Shown here piece by piece: positions 37,793 through 50,061 of a DNA stretch of 64,000 nucleotides (positions are counted from its first letter, which is position 1; each line of letters begins with the position of its first letter). Made by a program: the position numbers and the translations under genes. The notes below the pieces were generated by a model that was not told where the DNA came from, did not search any database, and saw only the letters and a list, made by a program, of their open reading frames with translations. This stretch comes from Trichinella spiralis (lineage: Eukaryota > Nematoda > Enoplea > Trichinellida > Trichinellidae), in the NCBI GenBank assembly GCA_000181795.3, contig CM012954.1, positions 11,732,777-11,796,776 on the forward strand, read 5' to 3'.

Positions 37793-38535
37793 ATTTTTTG
37801 TTCATTGTGAAATTATTAAATCTGCAAAGCTTGTGGCATATTATATCAATTTCTAATTTAGTTTTATTCAATTGTATATTAGTATTATTGCTATTCTTTA
37901 TTTTGTTTATTTAAATTTTAAAAATTTTAAGCAATGCTATCGATTTGGTGTGTTGTTTTCTCTACGACTCTCACAGTATAAATAATGTTTTAAACTGCAA
38001 TTGAAAAATATTTATTGCTTGACAAGTTGTGCAACGGACCCAGCATTCATTTTGTTTTATTATTATTTTTTGTTCTCATCCGAAATCACAAGTAGTTGAA
38101 TTATTGCTTTTTTTCAATAGTATTTGATTTGCTCAATAACCGATTAATAAAATAGTTAATGTAAACTGTAAAGTGTAAAGCAACGTGTATTTAAATTAAA
38201 AGTGGATGAATCAATTTACTGCAGTTTAAATTTTCTGATATTTATGTGTACTTTTTCTCTAAAAATGAGACATTTTTTCTCTTCATTTCATTCTTCAATG
38301 ACATTTTGATATTTTTGAGTTGTATAAATTTGCAGACATTATTATTATTATTATTATTATTACACTTTTGATCTTCTTTGATGATATGATGATGATGCTG
38401 AAGCATTTCAAAACGTAATTGATGTTTTTTTTCAATAAATTGCATTTCTACAATAATAATCCGATTTCAAGTATACCATTTTATTTCGACGCCTGCAGCA
38501 AGCACTGAAGCCGAACAAGCTAACTAACAAACTAT

Positions 38536-38560
38536 AGTTAGCTAGCTAGCTAGCTAGCTA
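38536..38560. repeat. (TAGC)n tetranucleotide repeat
   Basis: Six copies of the self-complementary unit TAGC. A tract of this unit can pair with itself as a cruciform. Confidence 0.9.
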
Positions 38561-40053
38561 AATAGCTGTTTGCAGATTGTGAAACGCACTTTTGACATAA
38601 ACTTAAATTGACGTTTCTCTTTGAAGTAAAGAGTCGTCTTTTGATTGGCATTTTTATTCATTTACCTTCAATTTTAATTTTATTACGCCCATGCAAAATT
38701 TTCATTTTTCATTACAGTATACTTTATTGCAATTCTTTTTGAAACCGTTAAAATGATGCTCTGATTGAAAACAGGGAAGTATTTCAAAGTTTCAGTTCGA
38801 CTTTTTTCTGCAATTTTTTATTTCTAACTGATGTTTGTTTATTATTTATTCATTTTGTATGCAGCTTCTTCTCGATTCTGTAACTGTGAATGGTTCTGCA
38901 ATAATTATGTTGAATTTTGTTCTCATCACAATTCTCAAAATCAATCTTAATTCTCATCAGCTAGTTTTGCAAAATATCAATAATTTGCATATTTGTTTTC
39001 TCAACTTTTAGCATCCAATGTATAACAGTAAATAGAGTTAGTGTTGATGTGAAAATACTTTCACCTACCTGTTGCAAACTTCTATTGTACATTTTAAGCG
39101 ATGTTGTATGTTTTGTTATCTTAATTTCATTCAAAAATTTTCTTCTACAATTTCAACTCTTTGATAATATTCTTTGTTATTTGCTTTTTGATAATAACTT
39201 GCACATAATAGTTTTTATAATAACAAAATTGTATTTATTTTGTTGTTTAGAAATAATAATTTTTTTAAACTTGCAGATCAGTTTTTGCTTTTAAAAATTT
39301 TTAAAGCAGTTCAAAGCCGGTGAAATAGTGCAATTTATTTGAAGTGAAAATCATAATTAAAATTCGATCGCTTGCACGCTCTGAGCAATCTATTGTTAGT
39401 CAATTAATCATCGTCTTAATCAACACAATATCTCAGATTCTTATCTCTCTGGTGAACCGGTGCTCACAACTATGTATGCATTTATACAATTTACTAAATC
39501 ATATATGATTTTATTTACGGATGTGTTGGCCTCAATCTCAGTTTGTACATACGTACTACACATATACTTATGCATGCATCTATGAACAGCAGTCGTAATA
39601 AAATTACTATTCAATTTCAATTTCTGTCGACTTGGCAAACTTCACCATCATGCAAATTAACGAATGTATGTGTATGTGTGCTGCTGTGCTCTGTTCTGCT
39701 TTCTAGTCATTCTGTCACTAAAGCAGTGTTTGATGCAGGTTCATTTACATTTCCCTTCTATGAGCTGGCCATCAGCAGCACAATGCAAGTTTAATGTTTT
39801 CCAATTAGTTAACTGTTAAATGATTCTTATTCTAGAATTTGTTCTGATACTCTATTATAAGCCTGATTTTTTTTCTAATCCAACAGTATTTCAGTGTCTT
39901 TAGAAAATTTGAATATTATAAAATGACGCGTTGGAAGAAATAATTTTCTATTATTTTTAAGTTTATTTTTAGTAAACTGTTATTATTTTTCTGTTCAGTA
40001 AAACTATTATCAAATGTACTGTTGTGTATATAATTTTATTTATTTATCTATAG

Positions 40054-40126
40054 GTATGCTTCGATGAAAGCTATACACACGCAAGTTTGTGAAAATTTGG
40101 AAGAAATTATTTACGGAAGAGATTAA
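40054..40126 (+). other. Possible short untranslated exon upstream of the SK channel
   Basis: A 73-bp segment lies between a good acceptor (tatctatag, ending 40053) and a consensus donor (gtaagt, from 40127). All frames close within it or carry no useful start. If spliced to an acceptor at 40591 (gattttag) it would lie directly before the SK coding exon as 5' UTR. Confidence 0.35.
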
Positions 40127-40623
40127 GTAAGTATTTTATTGTATACAGTGTGGAATTATGTTAATAGTGTTGTAATTGTCTAAAATCAACCATAATGATT
40201 GTTCGATTTTTCAATTGCTGTTTATATTGGGCGATTTAATTTGAATTTTTGAAATGATAATTTGTTATTTTATATTCAATTAGATGTAGATTTAATGCAG
40301 TGTTAATTTCTGTGCTTTCGTCCAGTATACTATAATTACAGCAGTGCTTTGATTCTTGTTGTTTTTTTTCTTAAATAACTGTCATTATAAAATTATTATA
40401 AGCAGCAGTTTGTGTTATTATAAATGAGAATTTCAATGAGAGGAAAAGCTACCACATGAAGTATAGAGGTGATTTATTTTGTCATTTGAATGCAGCAAGC
40501 AGTAGCTGTGTATTTGATTCAGCAGAAGAGGAGAATTTGTTTATTTAAATAATTTAACTGAAGCGTGCTTTTTGAAAGGTAGATTTTAGAATTCGTTTGG
40601 TTGTTTGCAAAAAAATTGATCAT

Positions 40624-40651
40624 CGTCGTCGTCGTCGTCGTCGTCGTCGTC
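40624..40651. repeat. (GTC)n repeat abutting the SK channel start codon
   Basis: About nine GTC triplets end 3 bases before the ATG at 40655. They lie in the same open frame (poly-Val if translated) but no ATG precedes them, so they are probably 5' UTR. A GC-rich triplet tract here could affect ribosome scanning. Confidence 0.85.
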
Positions 40652-40654
40652 ATC

Positions 40655-43600
40655 ATGGCATCACATAAATCCAACTTGAACAGACAAGAAGCTTTGAAAA
40701 GTTGCCACAGCTTTGGCCGAATATGCCCAATCAACAACAGCAGCTCCTCATCAAAAGCCGCTAAAACTGGGCACGGTTGTTCTTCTTCTACATTTACGGC
40801 GACCTGTTCAATGGACGAAGGATGCGGAGTTGTTGGTGCATGCAGCAGCGGCGATTTGCAAGCACCAGTGCCAGCGGTCGGTGCAACGACGACGGTGGTG
40901 GATTTGAACGACGTCGACGGTACAGTAGGAGGGGATTCGGCCGAGGCGGTGGATGAGAAGGAAGGGGAATTGTTGGTGAAAACGACCGACAACAAATTGT
41001 CGGCATTGTTCAAGGGTGGCAATTTGAGTGTAGACGGCCATTTGAGAAATCGCCTACAGCATGCACCGCAGGCGTTGTGCCACAGCGCCGACTGTATTGA
41101 CGGTCAGTATCCGGACGCGTCGAATGGGCTGTGCCCGTTGTGCGGAAGGGCGGCAACGCTGGTCCGGCGACCAATGTCGCCCAGTTCGGACGCGCGCAAC
41201 GCCATCTATGAAGTGAGCAACGATTTTATCAAGCTTTTCGGCTCGAAGCGCCAGTACGGGCTGCTGCTTTCTGGCCCCGTCGACTTGGCCACTCCTGACC
41301 AGCAGTCGTCGCATTATCCCAGTCGACTGTCGTCGGACAAATCAGACCAGCAGTTGTTGCAAAGTGGACCAGCTGCGACGATCCAAACGGCACCGCTCAT
41401 GCCACGCCCGCCGGGAAATTATCTCCTACCCAAGCGGAAAAGCGCATACGGTGTTCTGTGGAAGGACAAGCAAAACTGGCGTCAAAAATTGCGTACCCGT
41501 AAACGCCTCTTCTATCAGCGGAACAAAGTCTGCGATCTCTGCTTGCTGTTTGCACTGGCTGGCATCTTGATCACCGTTCTTGAAGCAGAACTGACCAGTC
41601 ATCAATTTCTTCTCAAGGTATGATGATGATGCATTTTTTCTTTTTTTTATTTGTATTTTTTTTCAATTTAATAATAATAATAATAATAATAATGCTGAAC
41701 ATTTAATAATATCAGACAATTACAATTAACAGAATTGGGCTTTATTTTTTGTTCTTTTTTCTTGTTGAAAAGAGATGAGAGGTAGTGAAAGAAAATGGTT
41801 GTTTAATAAATTGTTCTTCGATTTTAAAGTTATTTTGTAAACTTATATCATTGATGCTCTGTCTGCATTTTTACTTCAGAGATGTGATTTGGGTTTTCTG
41901 GAAACATTCTGTGTAAATTTTTCAAGAAACTGAAAACACATATTAATTTCAGTGTTCAATTGTATTTATTTATTTTATGAAAGTATGTTTTTGAACAGAA
42001 AAATATTCTGAATTCAAATATGTTATTGCACAATTGAAATTTTTCTTTTGATAAAATGATAATTATAACTGAAATGATCAGAGGATCTGAAAACAAATAA
42101 TATAACATATTCTATCAAATCAAATCAAGTCGAATGTCACACGGGTCTTTGCCGGAAGTTAGCGCTGAGATTGAGTTTAAATGTATTATTTTTCAAAAAA
42201 AATATTTAATGTTAAATGCAATTATATAAATGTATGTTTTGCACTGCAATATTCATCCAGTTAAACTGAATTGCTTATTTTGCTTGCAACTTTTACTGAT
42301 TTTCAATTAAAAAAGAAAACTATTATATTGGCATTTTAAGGCATTCCAATAATATTTAACAGGCGTTATATCTAGAAGCTGAAGAGTAACTGAGAAAAAA
42401 TGAACAGCACTATATAAATAAATAGTTTGTTGGTTTGGAAATTTATTAATTTTCATCCTCACCTTCCCCATTATTTGAATTCTAATTTTAATAATATTCA
42501 AATATTCTTGAAAATTTACATTTATTTATCTTCACATACTATTCATTAAGAAATAAAAACAAACAATACAAACTTCTCAATGAGTAGTAGTGAACTTTTT
42601 GTGTAAAAATTCAAATAAGTGAAATAATATTTCTTTGTATGAATTCATGAAAAATTATTTAAAGGACAAGCAAAATATCTGTTTTTTGTTAGAAGAATAT
42701 ATTTGTAAAAAATTAATGAAGGCAAGTGGAATTTTCAACCTTCTGAATGGGAAGTAATAAAATTTATTAAATTGTTCTTAGCTTTTGAAAATTTGAAATT
42801 GTTTTAAATTATAACGTCATTAATGAGCAGGTGACTGGATTTATAATTGCATTTTATTTTATTTTTTTGGCGTATTTTTCGAGTTGAATACTTTTTATCG
42901 GTATTATTGACTTTTTTTCAGTTCTTTTGAATGGATCGTTTTTTACGTTGTTCCTATTATTTCTGTGGTTTTTGTTTCAGTCGATTTGTTCAGTGGAGCA
43001 TTTTTAGCAGTCGAAAAGTCACCACTGCTAATGAAACTTGAGCTTCTCTCTTTTGGCTGTTTAGTGAATGGTTATTTTGAAGCTAATTATAATACAATAC
43101 AGTCAGAACTAATTGCAGCGAAAAAAATAATAAAACAATTTGACCATTGTCTGAAAATGAAGTTCAAGGTTCACAGACTCTGGATATCTTGCCGAGATGC
43201 CGTCTGATCGATGTTGTTAGCATTTTTTTTCTTATTTTAAACGATGGGGGCTATTTTCACTAGCTTAGATTTTGTCAATTACTTTTACGCTTCTTTTTTG
43301 TCTTAATTCAATAAAGCTACACCACTGGATAGAGATGATAAGCACACCATTCTGGAATGGGTCAGTGCAGTTAGCAGCGGTAGTATTGGTAGTAGTAGTT
43401 TGCATTAATTTTGCCAAGATTTCTTGTAAAATTCTCAATCTAACCTGCAAACTGGTGATCAGAGAAGAGAGTGATCAGTTGTTTGCTGTGGTTTTTTATG
43501 AAAAATTAATTATTGACGACATTTTGAAACGTACATTTAAACTAACTCTGAAAGTACTGGTTTAGAAATTACTTCTGAAAGGCAGGCTCTATGTGTTTAT

Positions 43601-46600
43601 ATGTATAAATTAGACTGTATGTGCGTGCAGTTGTTTGAAATTTTTTCAAACGAGCTAGTTGTATGGCTTTGATTTAATTTAACTGCAATAAATTGCGAGA
43701 AAACGATTGCAGAATTACTCGTGGACGTTGATTTAGTAAACTAGTTCAAATTAATGCAGCTTGTGTAATTTGGTTTTTGTTATTTTCAACCATTGTCACT
43801 TTGATTATCTTCTTTGTTTTCCAAATTAATTTTTCAAAATTCTTTTACTATTGTATGTTAATAAGAAATTATTGTTATATAGTTTTGTTTATGCAGTTGT
43901 TTTATGGATAACATATTGAAATTTTAGAAATTGAAATAGCGAAAATTCCAGTGTGATAATATTTTTGTAACGTGAACAATGTTAATTTTTCATTTACTTT
44001 TTTGGCTAAACATAGTCTGTTTGAATTTCACAAAAAAAAGGAAAACTTTTATGAAAATTGCTGTACTGTTGACAAAGCATGAATAGTCTTGTTGTAATGA
44101 ATGAAGGTTGTGAGTAGTAGTGTTTGAAGTAGTTCGTTTCAAGTAATCAAAGCATTTAGCAGTGGATAACACAAAGTATATAAATAGTTTTTTGAGGTGT
44201 TGATCAATTGTAATCTACTATATTACTTACTGCTTTGCTTCGTGTGAAAAAACATTGCGTTTGTTACTCTGTGAATGCTATGGAAACGATAAATGATAAT
44301 TGTGCAATTGTAACAATGCACATTTATTATTATCATAAAGCACATAATCATTTAATATTTAATGTTGCAATTTTTTTCTTTTTTAATATATATGTATATG
44401 TATATATATGTGTGTGTGTTTACTTATTATTTTAAATTCAGGAAAGGAAATTTCATTCAACTTGCACGAACGTTCAATGTTTCGTTTAACACAGAGTATT
44501 AGTTTATTGAAAATTTTCCAATTGATTTCAAATTGATGATAGAATTTCAAGTTTAGAGTTTCTTCTTTATTTGGGAAGTTATTTTAATTTTCACAAGCTA
44601 AACTGTGATATTCTATTTGAAGAAATTGCGCAATTAAAATAAATTACAATTTGTGTATTTTATTATTTTGTGGATGCACTTTCATTTGGTAAAGTTCTGA
44701 ATCGGAATCGATTACCGTTGATCGTCGAGTTCGTTGATCAAAATGAATTTCTTGTGCTTCACAATTTCTCTGTGTTCAAGTAGTTTGTTACATAATGACA
44801 TTTGGGCAGCGGTGCATCAATAAGGTTACTTTTGCATTTTACGTCAATGGCAACGACAAGAATATACGGCGAAGATTGTTCAACATTGCAAAGTGGGTAA
44901 GCAGGATAATGTTTGTCTGTTTTAAGTTTCCGATTGAGCACGTGAAATTTTTGGATTTTCACAAGAGACGATCAATTGTGCGTCGATTAAATTAATGGAA
45001 CCATCTTGACTACTTCAGAATAGTGTGGGATTGGACAAAACTGTGCGCTGTCGATCATTCTTTGCCTCTCTTGTGGTGTAGTAGAGTCTCGGCTGGTCAG
45101 TCGTTTCCAATTGCATCTTTCAAAGTTTCACTAAAACGACAGAGGCAATTTTTGTCCATTTATGATGATGATGATGATTGGTCAACTGAACCGTATGTCG
45201 ATTTTGTTACTACATTTTCAATGCGATCAAGCATAGTCAGATCGGCTGCATTCGGCCATATTTGAATTCGAAACACCATTTTCTCCATCATGCTCTGGAT
45301 GTTCATACAATCAATAGCACAAGCTTATCCATAGTTGACTGTTAATAATGACATATTATTATCACAACAACAACCACAACAAGAAACAATGTCATGACAA
45401 ATTAGAAAACTGGTGGTCACTAATTTACGATCAATGTTTTTGCACTTTCAGATGTGCCCAATCGAATCCCACCAAAACATCCTGCAATTAATTGTCTGAG
45501 AAGCGTCCTTTTTATTGAACACATTTTCTCCACTTCTTCTGCTTAGCATTGCCAATAAACAACAGCATTCATCCACTGATGACTGTGACTCTGTTTGGCT
45601 AGCTGGTTAGTTGATCTAAGAGAAATTCCAAACAGAAGCGCATCAGATTCCAATATATATATATATATAATCTCTATCTCTATCTATAAAATCTATCTAT
45701 AAAGCGGATGTTATTCTGAGAAAAGTTCCATTCAACATTGTTTGCTTTCCCTGCGGCGGGAGGGTTGATTTCTCATATTGTTTGTTTGATTGTGTATTTT
45801 GTTCACTTGTGTGTACTGATTTGGAATTTTATTTTTTTAAATTTGTGAAATACAATTTTTTAAAAAATAATATCACACACACATTTATATTTTACAGAGA
45901 CGATTAATTTCAATGTAATCAGTGAAGTAGTTGAAGAAATTGAATGAAAACGAGAAAATATGCTTTTTCAGATCTGTTTTTAACGTGTTTTTTGTTTGCG
46001 GTTATTTAATATTAACTTACAAACAGAATAACGGCTGTTTTTAAAGTCAATCGTATAATTTAAAGGAAATTATTGTTGATCAGTTGAAAAATTGTTTGTA
46101 ATTTTCATAATAATAAATAATAATTTCTTTTTTTTCAGACGGCTATTGTTTCTCAAGTATTACGTAGTATTATTGTGGTAACGACAGTTGTTTTACTTTT
46201 CCTCATTCTCATGTACCATGCAACTGAGGTGAAAGTGAGTACCGCTCTTGTGAGCAAGTTATCAAATTATATACAGTTTAGTTTCATTATTGTTGAGCTT
46301 GGTTCTAGATTTTGGTGAATGACAGTGACGCTCAAGATTGGCGAGTAGCTGTCACATGGCAACGGATAGCGCAGGCTACTCTAGAACTAGTTGTCTGTGC
46401 AGTATGTCCCATACCTGGTATGTACATTTTATTTGAACGGATTTTTGAATTAAAATATATTATCTTTATCTGGATATGCTTTTTTCATACGTTTGATATA
46501 ACCATTTTCCATCAGCAAGTTTATTTTTACCGTTTTATTTAAAATCATGATTACTGTCCTACTGTAGTATTTGAAGTGAAAGTTTTTACCGCTCGAAAAA

Positions 46601-48209
46601 TAATTTTTAAGTACAAATGTTGTTTGATCACGAATAAATATGAATATTGATTGTATATATTGTAGTATTTGAATTTCATTGTGTATAACGAATTATTGAT
46701 GATTGTAATTAAGTGACACCTTTTTTAAGGTTCAGTAAGTATTCCTTGGTCAGTTTTGGATAAGACTCATCGAAAACTGTTGGTTACTCAAGTTCCTTTG
46801 GATACAGTACTGTCAATGCCAATGTTCTTCCGATTTTATTTGATTTGCAGATTTATGGCATTGCGCAGCCGACAGTTTCGTGATGCGGCTACGCGGAGCA
46901 TAGCCGCATTGAATCACATCAGCGTCAATTTTACTTTTGTACTGAAAACACTGATGCATGAAAATCCTCTTCGCGTTTTGATCATTTTTACCGTATTTTT
47001 CTGGATCATCATGGCTTGGATATTGCGCCAGTGCGAACAGTAAGCGCACTGCATGTAATGCAGTGATGTTGATTGAATTTTTACGTGAAACGTTTTTTTT
47101 CTTCAGGTTTGACACAATCGAGGACCAAATAAAATACATGAATTCGCTCTGGTTTATCATTATCACGTTTATGTCCATTGGGTACGGTGACGTGACGCCG
47201 CACACATACTGCGGTAGGACGGTGGCTATTAGCACGGGCATTGTAGTAAGTGATTATTAGAAAGAGAGAAAAAGAGACAAACAGAAAAAGAGAGAGACAG
47301 AGAGAGAGAGAGAGAGCAGGAGGGGAAGGTGAGGTAGAGGAAGAATGAAAGAAAGCAAGAGAAAGAGTGAGAAAGAGAAAACAAGACAGAGTAAGGAAAA
47401 AAAAAATATATATGGGAAAAGTGGAAATTTTTTGCATACGTAGTAGTAGAAGTATGAGGGAATATTTGTTGTGATATCGTGCATAATATTTGATTGAAAC
47501 GTAGGGCGCCGGCGTATCTTCAGCCTTGATTGCGGTCATCAGCAGGAAGCTAGAGTTAAGTCGTTCTGAAAAGCATGTCAACAATTTCATGGCTGATTCT
47601 AAGCTTGCCAGAGAAGTAAATAGCGAGAGATTTGGCTTTGAAATTGAAGATTAGCAAGCAAAAACTTTTGTTCTAGAGGAAACATGCTGCCGCTGCTGTG
47701 CTTCAGCATACCTGGTTTATTCACAAGTTTCGGTGCTTGCATTTTCCTCGGGATGAAATGAAATTACGTCATCATCAGAAAAAATTTCTGGCCGCCATTA
47801 CAGAGTGAGTTTTAAAGAGAGTTTGTATATATTTATTTGTGCATTTTGAGTAGTGTGAAAGAAAAATTGTTCAACTTATAAATTCGAGAAGGTTGTTGTT
47901 CATTGATTAACAATGGAATGAATGGCAGTGTTATTTATTTTTAGATTTCAAAGAATTAAATGGGAACAGAGAAAAGTTGCCGACGAAAGCAACGCACTGA
48001 TTGATGTGGCAAAGTTGCAAAGCGACATGCATGAAATTTTGTTTGAAATGCAGCGAGTTCAGGAATTTTTAGTCTCCAAAGTGGATATACTGATGAAGCA
48101 GTTGGATAAGCTAGAAAAAACGTTGACCACAGGCACAGGCAGCAACAACGCTGTTTTGGTCACTGCAGCAGCATCGAGAAGAGAAGAAACTTTGCCGGGA
48201 ATAGTTTGA
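40655..48209 (+). CDS. Small-conductance calcium-activated potassium channel (SK/KCNN type)
   Basis: Eight exons, 40655-41617, 46139-46234, 46309-46417, 46730-47039, 47107-47245, 47505-47615, 47677-47804 and 47945-48209, give 706 residues. The first exon codes for a long, variable cytosolic N-terminus (about 290 residues) and S1 (292-312). Exon 2 holds S2, exon 3 the NDSDAQDWRVAVTWQRI and CPIPG blocks, and exon 4 S3-S5 with the few-charge S4 FRFYLICRFMALRSRQF. Exon 5 holds the pore with filter SIGYGDVTP. Exons 6-8 form S6 and the calmodulin-binding region (RKLELSRSEKHVNNFM, and WEQRKVADESNALIDVAKLQSDM, a coiled coil). SK channels open when calcium binds pre-bound calmodulin and they hyperpolarise neurons and muscle. 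The N-terminus has a C142/C147/C160/C163 cluster not expected in the family. 40655 is the first in-frame ATG; other N-terminal forms may start further upstream. Confidence 0.94.
41618..46138 (+). other. First intron of the SK channel gene
   Basis: A 4.5-kb GT-AG intron, far longer than the other introns of this gene (66-694 bp). Open frames at 42965-43207, 43272-43565, 44759-44995 (both strands) and 45023-45265 have no homology I know. The part from 44700 to 45300 is GC-richer than the rest and may hold an alternative exon or an enhancer. A (TA)n and TATC-rich run lies at 45652-45700. Confidence 0.6.
47261..47412 (+). repeat. Polypurine tract in SK intron 5
   Basis: About 150 bases are roughly 90% purine on the transcribed-sense strand, with an internal (GA)n run near 47299-47316. 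It fills most of the 259-bp intron between the pore exon and the S6 exon. Confidence 0.9.
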
Positions 48210-49507
48210 AAGACTTCCCAAGGCGGTAATGGTCACACATACTTCAAGTTGACCAAAATCTATTGACCACATTCTGTTTTCCTTTCTGCTTTGTAAATTA
48301 ATTCCTAAAAGATTTCTCTCTTTCTCTCTAAATATGATCATTGTTACTGCAATTAAATAAATAGAAAGAAAAGAAGAAAGCGCCATTGGCAATCTGATTA
48401 CAATGTAAAAAATTTACATATTATCTTTGAAGTCGATTCGTCTAAGTAATTTAGTGGTCGTTATTCAATTGTTACTTCAATTTTGACGGAGCATCGTTAG
48501 TTACGTAAGTAGAGTTCTGATTTCTCTTTTCTATCAATAATATTTTACATAAAACGTTTTCAGAGAGTCATTCAATTCAACAAAATTCAATTATTTATTC
48601 ATGAAGAATAACAAACGTTTATAAGTAAAATTTTATTTACCTGTTTTTTGAACAACTTTTACATTGTTTATATTATGCCTGCATGATTTTTTAATGTTTT
48701 CATGTTCTATTCAGTTATGCTTCTGTTGTTGTGGGTTAAAAGATCCAAGGCGATTTCAGTATAAATATTTTATCAAAATATAATAAATAAAATGTAAAAG
48801 TTGGCACGTTTTCTACAGTATTATTTACAGTATCTGCATGAATGATTTTTTTTCAAATTTATATTCTGTGTAACAAATTCAAATAGACCTGTTTTTTTAA
48901 TATTCTTAATATGTTCCATTTTAGTGTCATAATTTTGTACGTAAAGATATCCTAAAATGAGAATGATGAATAATACAATTATGGATAAGCAGTTCTACTG
49001 AGCAAAGACTGTGCGTTGCTTCTGCCATGCGATATTTTATACTACGCGATTAATATTTTATCAAATTTATTATTCCCGAGGTATGTATATTGTTGAGAAA
49101 CTTTTCAGTGCACTACTTTTCATAGCCAGTATGTAATGCTAGAATTATTTATTTGCACAGTTTCATTTAATTTATTTCAATTCTTTTTTTCTCTATACAA
49201 TCCAATTTACCGTCGTAATGCGCAGAAGTATTAGTTTGCAAATTTTCAATATTCATTTGCATTATTCATTGTTTTATTTATTATTTATTTTTCCATGTAA
49301 AAGTGTATGTATGTACATATTAATAGCAAAAGTATTGCATACTGAAGTGAAAGATGAAATTGTGATGATATGTTCTAGTTTGTTTTTACTTTGGAAATGA
49401 TAAATATATCTTTTTAATAAGTAGACTAAATTGTTTTCATTTTTAAATGCTTTACTTGTTTACATTTATCATTGTTATCTACTATTTTGACAAAGCACAG
49501 TTGTTAG
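48210..49507. other. SK channel 3' region and spacer
   Basis: AATAAA at 48356-48361, 147 bp after the SK stop, is a likely polyadenylation signal. Beyond it no coding signal was found up to the exon-like block at 49508. Confidence 0.5.
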
Positions 49508-50061
49508 TCGGCAGTTGACACGTCTTCATGTGCAGCAGAAGGTTCTGCATGTTGCAGGTATAGATTTCACAATTGACTAGAATTGCTTAATAAATTCTCC
49601 ATGAAATGGTGATAGCTTGACTTTTTGAATGAGCATATCTACAATTATACATATCATATTGCCTTTATTAATCGTTTCTTTCTTTCTTTCTTTCTTAATG
49701 TTTTTTTGTTTTGACGTCAGTAAGAAAAGCCATCAGCGAAGGTGAATTTTGGAAAATAATCTTTTCTAATTTTTGTGCTTATTAAAATTACTGAAAAAGT
49801 GGAATTTTCAAAATAACATTTATTAAATAATTTCTCATCGAATTGAGAAAAATGAAACCCAGCAATTGGACAGTAGTGGAATTGGAAATTCAAATTATTT
49901 TTCTAAGTGCATTGGTAAATAATTTGATTGAATCATTTACAAATAAATAAGTTGTGTATTTTATTTAAATTTCTTGGTGTAAAATAATTTTTTTCTTTTT
50001 CTTCTTCTTCTTAGAGTGCATCAGCAAATTCCTCGAGAAACTGATAAAGATAAATTATTAA
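49508..50061 (+). other. Chain of three exon-like blocks, gene unknown
   Basis: Blocks 49508-49557, 49721-49741 and 50014-50061 are each bounded by plausible splice sites (ttgttag, then cag before gtatag; gacgtcag, then aag before gtgaat; cttcttag). Their phases agree (1, 1) and the joined frame reads RQLTRLHVQQKVLHVA, VRKAISE, ECISKFLEKLIKINY, stop. It is amphipathic and protein-like, with a 21-base microexon. I found no convincing exon before it and do not recognise the family. It could be the end of a small gene or chance. Confidence 0.3.
49675..49696. repeat. (CTTT)n microsatellite
   Basis: Five tandem TTTC units, just before the second exon-like block at 49721. Confidence 0.85.

Larger units (their letters stand above)
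29278..40053. other. 10.8-kb gene-poor, repeat-rich stretch before the SK channel
   Basis: I find no conserved exon on either strand. The sequence is over 70% A and T by eye, with many simple repeats, the longer of which are listed separately. Possible coding-like scraps, such as 36807-36848 before a weak GT, are too short to judge. The stretch may be a long first intron or the regulatory domain of the SK channel gene. No transposon ends or long duplicated blocks were noticed. Confidence 0.45.

Noticed and set aside
40519-41022. A 167-codon minus-strand frame
   Set aside because: Antisense to the first coding exon of the SK channel, with Thr and Ser runs produced by the triplet repeat.
44759-45265. 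A nested gene in the first SK intron
   Set aside because: Several frames of 60-80 codons occur on both strands, but none has splice partners, a recognisable domain or a consistent frame.
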